This document shows positions 59,041 to 64,000 of a stretch of 64,000 nt of DNA, piece after piece. Below the pieces are notes generated by a model, which saw nothing but the letters and a program-made list of their open reading frames with translations, was not told the DNA's origin and did no database searches. The position numbers and the translations under genes were made by a program. Within the stretch, counting starts at the first letter, position 1. Every line of letters begins with the position of its first letter. This DNA comes from JAVDCA01 sp035293985 (GTDB lineage Bacteria; Pseudomonadota; Alphaproteobacteria; Rhizobiales; Xanthobacteraceae), in NCBI GenBank assembly GCA_035293985.1, contig DATGLS010000015.1, positions 124,001 through 188,000 of the forward strand, in the 5' to 3' direction.

Positions 59041-59069
59041 GCACGCGTCAGATTGACGATCGGGCCCAC

Positions 59070-59099
59070 GTGGGCAACGGCGAAGGCGCCGTTGCCCAC
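59070..59099. terminator. Bidirectional hairpin between M20 and glucan synthase genes
   Basis: A perfect 13-bp stem (GTGGGCAACGGCG / CGCCGTTGCCCAC) with a 4-base AAGG loop lies between two convergent genes, 10 bases beyond the end of the glucan synthase gene. No T tract is present. Confidence 0.6.
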
Positions 59100-59109
59100 C
59101 ACGCGGCGC

Positions 59110-62091
59110 CTACGGCGCGGCCTCGACCTGCCGGTTCTCCACCGGCGCAGCAGTGGGCGGCGCGACCCGGGCGCGGCGGGGCAGCAGCGGCGCGATCGCA
59201 CCCGCGAGACGGGCCTCGGCATCGCGCAGCGCGCCAACGAGGCGCGTCTCGGCGGCACGCCAGAAGGCGAAATCGTTGAGCCGCGTCTCCTCGATCAGCG
59301 CGAGGCCGGCGGCGGCGAGGAACGGCAGGCTCTGCACGATCAGCACGCCGCCGAACAGGTTGATCTCGCGTACGCCCTCGTGGTTGGTGATGAACACCAC
59401 GCCGGCGCCGGCGATCAGAAGTGAGCCGATCAGCGCCTCGTAAAAGGCCGGGAAAGTGACGCGCTTCTTGCGCGCGTGGCCGCCCTTGGCGGTGCGCACG
59501 AACGGCAGGTGATCCTTGACGAGGCCGTATCCGACAGCGCGCGCGACGGTCCACTGCATCGACATGGCGGCGAGCATCGCGGCCGCCATCTGGCTCGGCT
59601 TGATGGCGACGCGGCGGCGGTAGAGCGCGACGAAATGCGCGACCGAGACCGCGAAGGCGACCATGATCGGCAGGGTCAGCACCTTGTCCGGGATCGCGAT
59701 GCCGACAAAGGCGACGACCGGAACCCAGATCAGGTTGAACATCGCGACGACGACGCCAACGCTCTCGGCGCCGAGCCAGTTGAGCCAGCCGAGCGCGAAT
59801 TCGCGCTTCTGGTCGCTGGTGAGCCGGCTCGCGCGCGGCAGGAAGCGCCGCCAGTGCTTGCGCACGATCTGCAGGCCGCCATAGGCCCAGCGGTCGCGCT
59901 GCTTCTTGTACGCCTCGAAGGTGTCGGGCAGCAGGCCCTGTCCGTAGCGGCGGCGGGTATAGAGTGTGAGCCAGCCCTGCTCGATGATGGTGAGTCCGAG
60001 ATCTGTGTCCTCGCAGATGGTGTCGCTCGACCAGCCGCCGGCGGACTCGAGCGCGGAGCGGCGGATCAGGCACATGGTGCCGTGCACGATGATGGCGTTC
60101 TCCTCGTTGCGCTGGACCATGCCGATGTCGAAGAAGCCGGCATATTCGCCGTTCATCGCCCAGTGCAGCGGGGTCGTCTCGTCGCGATGGTCCTGCGGCG
60201 CCTGCACGAGGGCGACCTTCGGGTCGGCGAACGCCGGCACCACGTCCTTGAGCCAGTCGGGATGCACCACGTAGTCGGCGTCGATCACGCCGATGATCTC
60301 GGCGTCGGGCGCCGTGTAGGTCAGTGCGAGGCGCAGCGCGCCCGCCTTGTAGCCGTCGATCTTCTCGGCATTGACGAACTTGAAGCGGGGGCCGAGGGCG
60401 GCGCAGTGCTCCTCGATCGGCCGCCAGAAGACCGGATCGGGTGTGTTGTTGATGACGACGACGCATTCGACGTTGGGATAATCGAGCCGGGCGACCGCAT
60501 CGAGGGTCTGCCGCAGCATCTCGGGCGGCTCCATGTAGGCCGGGATGTGGATCGACACCTTCGGCATCTGCGCCGGCACCAGGGAAGGGGACGCAGTCGT
60601 CGGGACGGCGGTCGTGGGCGCGAGCAGGCGAGACGGCGCCGGCCCGAACAGGACGGCGGCGATCTCCTGAATGCGAGCGAGCGCGATGATCACGAGTGGG
60701 ATCAGCAATGCGAGACCGAGGCCCAGCGCGATCGCGGCGCCGACGACGAAATAATGGGCATTCCAATAGTTGAACACCGTCGCGGTCCAGGCGCCGACCG
60801 CATGGGCGGCGATCGCGAGCAGGATCGACTGGCGCAGCGTCGCGCCCGCGATCCCGAGGATTGGCAGCGAGATCAGGAAGCCGACCGCAACTGCGAGCAG
60901 CGCCATTTTCCAATAGTTGGCGGTTCCGACGGGGCCATCGAGGGTGAACTTGGCATGCCGCTGCGTATCGAGGACGCCCCAGTATGCGCCGACGCTACCC
61001 TCGAACGATTTCCATGGCTGGTCGTAGGCTTCGATGATGTTGTAATCGATGCCGAGCCGGTTGGCTTGGGCGACGAAATCGCGCAGCACCGTCGCTTGCT
61101 CGAGCTCGCCCGGCTGTGATGCGCCGCGATTGTAGCCGGCGCTCGGCCAGCCGAACTCCGCGATGACGATCCGCTTGCCCGGCAGCATGCGTTGCAAAGT
61201 GTCGTAGATCTCGAGCGTGTGGTCGACGGCCGTCGCGGCGGGAGCCTTGTCCCAATACGGCAGGATATGAGCGCCAACGAAGCTCACGGCGGTGGCGAGC
61301 TTGGGATACTTGACCCAGATGTCCCAGATTTCGCCGGTCGTGACGGGTAGGTCCTGCGGCAGCTGCTGCCGGACGCGCTGGATCACCTTCATCAGCTCGC
61401 CGACGTTCCACTCGGCCTTGACGTCGTCGACGGTGCGGTTCTGCTTGGCGGCTTCCTCACTGATGCCGCGGTCCCACTCCCGCTTGATGGCGGCAAGCGC
61501 CGTGCGGAAGTCGGGGTAGGTCATCTTCTGATGCGTCGCCGGATCTTCGTGCGAGCCCGGATGCGTGAGTGCGTCGTAGGCCTCATCGGCCTCGGCGGCC
61601 TCGACCATCGAGCGGCGCAGCGTCGTTTCGTTGCCGACCACTAGGGCGTTGACGGTGCCGCCATAGCGGCGCGCGAGCTTGATCCCGGTGCGGATCTCCA
61701 GCTCGTTGCGACTGATGCGCTTGTCCTTGTCGTCGGGATCAGGGACGAGGTCGTAGTTGCCGTCGCGGGTGAGATTGGTGTCGAGGTAGATGCCGAGCAT
61801 CACCTTCATGTCGAGATCCGCGGCGATCTGCGGGACCACCTCCATGCCGCGTGTCGACCGGTAGGTGCGGATCGCGCCCGTGTAGGGCTTGATCGCAGTC
61901 AGGTCGGCGCGGACCTGGTCGGGCGTCGGAATCGGCGCGCTGTCGGCGTTATCGCGCGCGCCGGCAAATGGAGAGTATGAAACGCTGGCGAATGAATTGA
62001 TGGGCGCAGGATTGGCCGTGTCCCGGAGGGATGCCCACAGGCCCGCATGCAGGCACGCTGCAAGCGCGACCACGGCTGCGACGGAACGCAT
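59110..62091 (-). CDS. GH17-like domain fused to a family 2 glycosyltransferase (NdvB-like beta-glucan synthase)
   Basis: 993-residue membrane protein. A signal/anchor helix is followed by a glycoside hydrolase family 17-like domain (about residues 30-375) with VVGNE and IAEFGWPSAG, the acid/base and nucleophile Glu regions. Helices from about 390-475 lead to a GT2 domain with IGVIDADYVVHPDW and KKQRDRWAYGG (catalytic D-x-D and QxxRW motifs), then several more helices. This resembles the Bradyrhizobium NdvB enzyme for beta-(1,3),(1,6)-glucan. It would polymerise UDP-glucose across the inner membrane, with the GH17 part remodelling the glucan outside. The exact product is inferred. Confidence 0.87.
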   Translation of the reverse strand: MRSVAAVVALAACLHAGLWASLRDTANPAPINSFASVSYSPFAGARDNADSAPIPTPDQVRADLTAIKPYTGAIRTYRSTRGMEVVPQIAADLDMKVMLGIYLDTNLTRDGNYDLVPDPDDKDKRISRNELEIRTGIKLARRYGGTVNALVVGNETTLRRSMVEAAEADEAYDALTHPGSHEDPATHQKMTYPDFRTALAAIKREWDRGISEEAAKQNRTVDDVKAEWNVGELMKVIQRVRQQLPQDLPVTTGEIWDIWVKYPKLATAVSFVGAHILPYWDKAPAATAVDHTLEIYDTLQRMLPGKRIVIAEFGWPSAGYNRGASQPGELEQATVLRDFVAQANRLGIDYNIIEAYDQPWKSFEGSVGAYWGVLDTQRHAKFTLDGPVGTANYWKMALLAVAVGFLISLPILGIAGATLRQSILLAIAAHAVGAWTATVFNYWNAHYFVVGAAIALGLGLALLIPLVIIALARIQEIAAVLFGPAPSRLLAPTTAVPTTASPSLVPAQMPKVSIHIPAYMEPPEMLRQTLDAVARLDYPNVECVVVINNTPDPVFWRPIEEHCAALGPRFKFVNAEKIDGYKAGALRLALTYTAPDAEIIGVIDADYVVHPDWLKDVVPAFADPKVALVQAPQDHRDETTPLHWAMNGEYAGFFDIGMVQRNEENAIIVHGTMCLIRRSALESAGGWSSDTICEDTDLGLTIIEQGWLTLYTRRRYGQGLLPDTFEAYKKQRDRWAYGGLQIVRKHWRRFLPRASRLTSDQKREFALGWLNWLGAESVGVVVAMFNLIWVPVVAFVGIAIPDKVLTLPIMVAFAVSVAHFVALYRRRVAIKPSQMAAAMLAAMSMQWTVARAVGYGLVKDHLPFVRTAKGGHARKKRVTFPAFYEALIGSLLIAGAGVVFITNHEGVREINLFGGVLIVQSLPFLAAAGLALIEETRLNDFAFWRAAETRLVGALRDAEARLAGAIAPLLPRRARVAPPTAAPVENRQVEAAP

Positions 62092-62290
62092 TGACTCAGA
62101 ACCGTATGGGGCGGGAGGGCGCGGACCCGGGCCTGTCCCCTAGGCCCGACCGGGACACGTTCCTGGCAAACATTTCCCGGGAGAGGCAGTTACACATGTA
62201 GTCGATCCACATGGCAATTCAATGGCAGCGATGCTGCCACATCGCAAAATCAGGCGGAGGGAATTGCCAAAACCCCACTACACAACGCGT

Positions 62291-62800
62291 TTAGTGTGCG
62301 GCGGTTCCGGGAGCTGGGGCGGGAGGGGCGGCAACGGCGGCAGGGGCAGGAGGAGCAGCAGCAGCGGCGGCGGGCGCGGCTGGTATGGCCGTCGCCGCCG
62401 TCATCTCGGGCGTGAGCCAGCAATCGCGAACGCGATCTTCCAGGGTCACCTTGTCCTTCTGGTTGGGCATCCCGAAACGGAGCAGGCAGCGAAAGCTTGC
62501 CCGTAAATGCGCCCCCGGGCACCCGAAACGATCGTAGACGGCGAGATGGCGCGCCGCCGTATCCATATCGTTCTTCATCCAGAGCGTGATGGTGAGCTCG
62601 CCCGTATGCACGCATTCGGGAAAGCCGGCTGGGCCGGGGATCGCCTTGGCCGCCTCGGCAATGTGGACCGCTTCGGTCTTGGGCTCAGGTTTTTGCTGGT
62701 CCGGCTTGGCGTCGCCGGTCGCCTGGGCAACGGCAGGGCACGCGGCGACAAATGCAGCGAGGAGAAAGAACGCGAGGCTACGCAGACCGAGAAATGACAT
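62291..62800 (-). CDS. Small exported protein with Ala/Pro-rich tail, unknown
   Basis: 169-residue exported protein: signal peptide (LRSLAFFLLAAFVAACPAVA), central domain with FPECVHTGELTITLWMKNDMDTAARHLAVYDRFGCPG and RCLLRFG, VRDCW (four cysteines), and a C-terminal 35 residues of Ala/Pro repeats (PAAPAAAAAAPPAPAAVAAPP). ATG at 62800 is chosen because the signal peptide begins there. It lies between two GH17 genes and might be a periplasmic partner, but nothing more can be said. Confidence 0.72.
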   Translation of the reverse strand: MSFLGLRSLAFFLLAAFVAACPAVAQATGDAKPDQQKPEPKTEAVHIAEAAKAIPGPAGFPECVHTGELTITLWMKNDMDTAARHLAVYDRFGCPGAHLRASFRCLLRFGMPNQKDKVTLEDRVRDCWLTPEMTAATAIPAAPAAAAAAPPAPAAVAAPPAPAPGTAAH

Positions 62801-63032
62801 GACCTTGCTGCAGTTGGTGTTCGGTGCCCGGTTTGCACCATCCGAATGGGTCGGCAATACGGCGCCCCGCCGGACCCGGGAGACATGCAACGAAGGCAGC
62901 CGTCTTGTCCAGCAGGGGCGGTGAGATTGCTTAAGACGCGAAAGGGTTGGCGTACCGCCGCCGGCGCGGTAATCCCTCAGCCAGCTCTGCCCGGTTTTCT
63001 TGTCTGGGTTCTGAACAGCAGATGAACGTCCG

Positions 63033-64000
63033 ATGAAACTGCCTTTGGCTCTGCTTGCAGCTTCGATCACGGCGATCGTTGCGGCCTGGTGGTGGCTCGG
63101 CCTGCCGATCGCCATGCCACCGGCCGGCCCGGGCGACGATGGAAAGCTGCAATGCGTCTCCTATGCGCCGTACCGGGCGAACCAGAATCCGCTCGACGAC
63201 AGCACCCGGGTCGACCCGAAGGACATCGAGGCGGATCTGGTCCGCCTCAAGCAAATCACCGACTGCGTGCGCACCTATTCGACCGAGCATGGCGACGACC
63301 AGATCGCCGTGATCGCGCATAAGCTCGGCATGAAGGTGATGCAGGGCATTTGGGTGAGCCCGGAGCCGGCGCGCACGCGGGCGCAGATCGACAGAGCGGT
63401 CGAGCTCGCGAAAGCTTATCCCGATACGGTGATTTCGATCGTCGTCGGCAACGAAGTGCTGCTGCGCGGCGATATGTCGGCGACCGATCTTGCGGCGATC
63501 ATTCGCGAGGTGAAAGCCGCGGTGGCGTGCCCCGTCACTTATGCGGACGTATGGGAATACTGGAATCGCAACCCGCAGCTCGCCGGCGTGGTCGATTTCG
63601 TCACAGTGCACATGCTGCCTTACTGGGAGGATGTCCCGATCCCGGTCGAGAAGGCGCCGGCGCACGTGGAGGCAATCCGCGAGCAGATGGTGACGCGCTT
63701 TCCCGGCAAGGAGGTGCTGATCGGCGAGATCGGCTGGCCGAGCGCCGGGCGCATGCGCGAAGGGGCGCTGCCATCGCCCGCGAATCAGGCGCGGTTTCTG
63801 CAACAAGTGACCGCCAATGCGCGCGCCGGCCATTACCGGGCTAACGTGATCGAGGCGTTCGATCAGCCTTGGAAGCGCGCGCTCGAGGGCACGGTCGGCG
63901 GCTACTGGGGGGTTTTCGATGCGTTCCGACGCGAGCCGAAGTTCGTCTATGGCGCGCCGGTCTCGAACCATCCGGCCTGGCGCTGGCAGGCGGCGGGCGG
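63033..64000 (+). CDS. GH17-like membrane-anchored protein, 3' truncated by the window
   Basis: Open frame from ATG 63033 to the end of the window (322 codons seen). An N-terminal hydrophobic segment (about residues 4-28) is followed by a GH17-like domain: CVSYAPYRANQNP, VRTYSTEHGDDQI, the acid/base region IVVGNEVLLRGD and the nucleophile region VLIGEIGWPSAGRMREG, then EAFDQPWKRALEGTVGGYWG. The parallel motifs in the GH17 part of the GT2 fusion at 59110 show a common origin. In Bradyrhizobium a second GH17-like protein (NdvC) introduces beta-1,6 links; this is a candidate for that role. No strong ribosome site precedes it, and the C-terminus is beyond the window. Confidence 0.82.
   Translation, partial: MKLPLALLAASITAIVAAWWWLGLPIAMPPAGPGDDGKLQCVSYAPYRANQNPLDDSTRVDPKDIEADLVRLKQITDCVRTYSTEHGDDQIAVIAHKLGMKVMQGIWVSPEPARTRAQIDRAVELAKAYPDTVISIVVGNEVLLRGDMSATDLAAIIREVKAAVACPVTYADVWEYWNRNPQLAGVVDFVTVHMLPYWEDVPIPVEKAPAHVEAIREQMVTRFPGKEVLIGEIGWPSAGRMREGALPSPANQARFLQQVTANARAGHYRANVIEAFDQPWKRALEGTVGGYWGVFDAFRREPKFVYGAPVSNHPAWRWQAAG

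Noticed and set aside
1..64000. Prophage, integrase, transposase or CRISPR-Cas system
   Set aside because: No integrase, transposase, phage structural or cas gene was recognised on either strand; only short non-coding repeats are present.

Overview
Organism. The DNA is GC-rich, packed with overlapping start/stop codons, and carries a bacterial tetrahydromethanopterin (H4MPT)/methylofuran C1 gene set, a XoxF-type methanol dehydrogenase operon, NdvB-like glucan synthesis genes and GTCATTGCG-type palindromic repeats. Together these suggest an alphaproteobacterium of the Hyphomicrobiales (Bradyrhizobiaceae/Xanthobacteraceae-like) able to use methanol or other short alcohols through lanthanide-type quinoproteins. 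No species call is possible from the window alone.

Layout. 1-9.8 kb is ordinary accessory/housekeeping sequence: the 3' part of a molybdenum hydroxylase large subunit, diacylglycerol kinase, an acyl-CoA ligase, an SPW-repeat membrane protein, a helix-hairpin-helix protein, an ArsR/AHSA1 pair (the second gene frameshifted), small exported proteins and an FkbM methyltransferase. 9.9-24.6 kb is the first C1 block. The minus strand carries a mfnF-like gene and, as a separate run, mptG-like, mtdB, an ATP-grasp gene, mch, a RimK-like gene, a CitG-like gene and fae. The plus strand carries a hisA-like gene, then a pterin carbinolamine dehydratase, fhcB-A-D-C, a small Cys-containing protein and folP. 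25-28 kb holds a NitT/TauT-type ABC importer with a HAD hydrolase. 28-39.3 kb is quinoprotein module 1: SoxYZ-like carrier, zinc hydrolase, xoxF-xoxG-xoxJ-CXXXCW protein, and on the opposite strand a substrate-binding protein, beta-propeller, ABC ATPase, ABC permease and coiled-coil secreted protein. 39.4-43.8 kb is the second C1 block: a MfnB-FolB fusion, MfnE-like kinase, flavoprotein, dihydropteroate-synthase-related protein and DUF447 protein. 43.9-50.3 kb is quinoprotein module 2: a second substrate-binding protein plus propeller, divergent from a second PQQ alcohol dehydrogenase, a cytochrome c and two unknown exported proteins. 50.4-56.2 kb holds a pentapeptide-repeat protein, a large TonB receptor and a NarL-type two-component system. 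56.6-64 kb holds tRNA-Lys, a second FkbM methyltransferase, an M20 amidohydrolase, a GH17-GT2 glucan synthase, a small exported protein and a 3'-truncated GH17 protein.

How it works together. Both quinoproteins have the extra Asp two residues after the catalytic Asp that marks lanthanide use, so alcohol would be oxidised in the periplasm and electrons passed to the adjacent cytochromes c. Formaldehyde would then be condensed with H4MPT by Fae, oxidised by MtdB, hydrolysed by Mch and released as formate by the Fhc complex. The remaining genes of the two C1 blocks look like the biosynthesis set for the two C1 carriers, H4MPT (RFAP synthase, DHPS-related protein, DmrB-like flavoprotein, FolB domain, possibly the CitG-like enzyme) and methylofuran (MfnB, MfnE-like, MfnF-like, ATP-grasp ligases). 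Several of these assignments are inferences from family membership and clustering and are marked as such in the entries.
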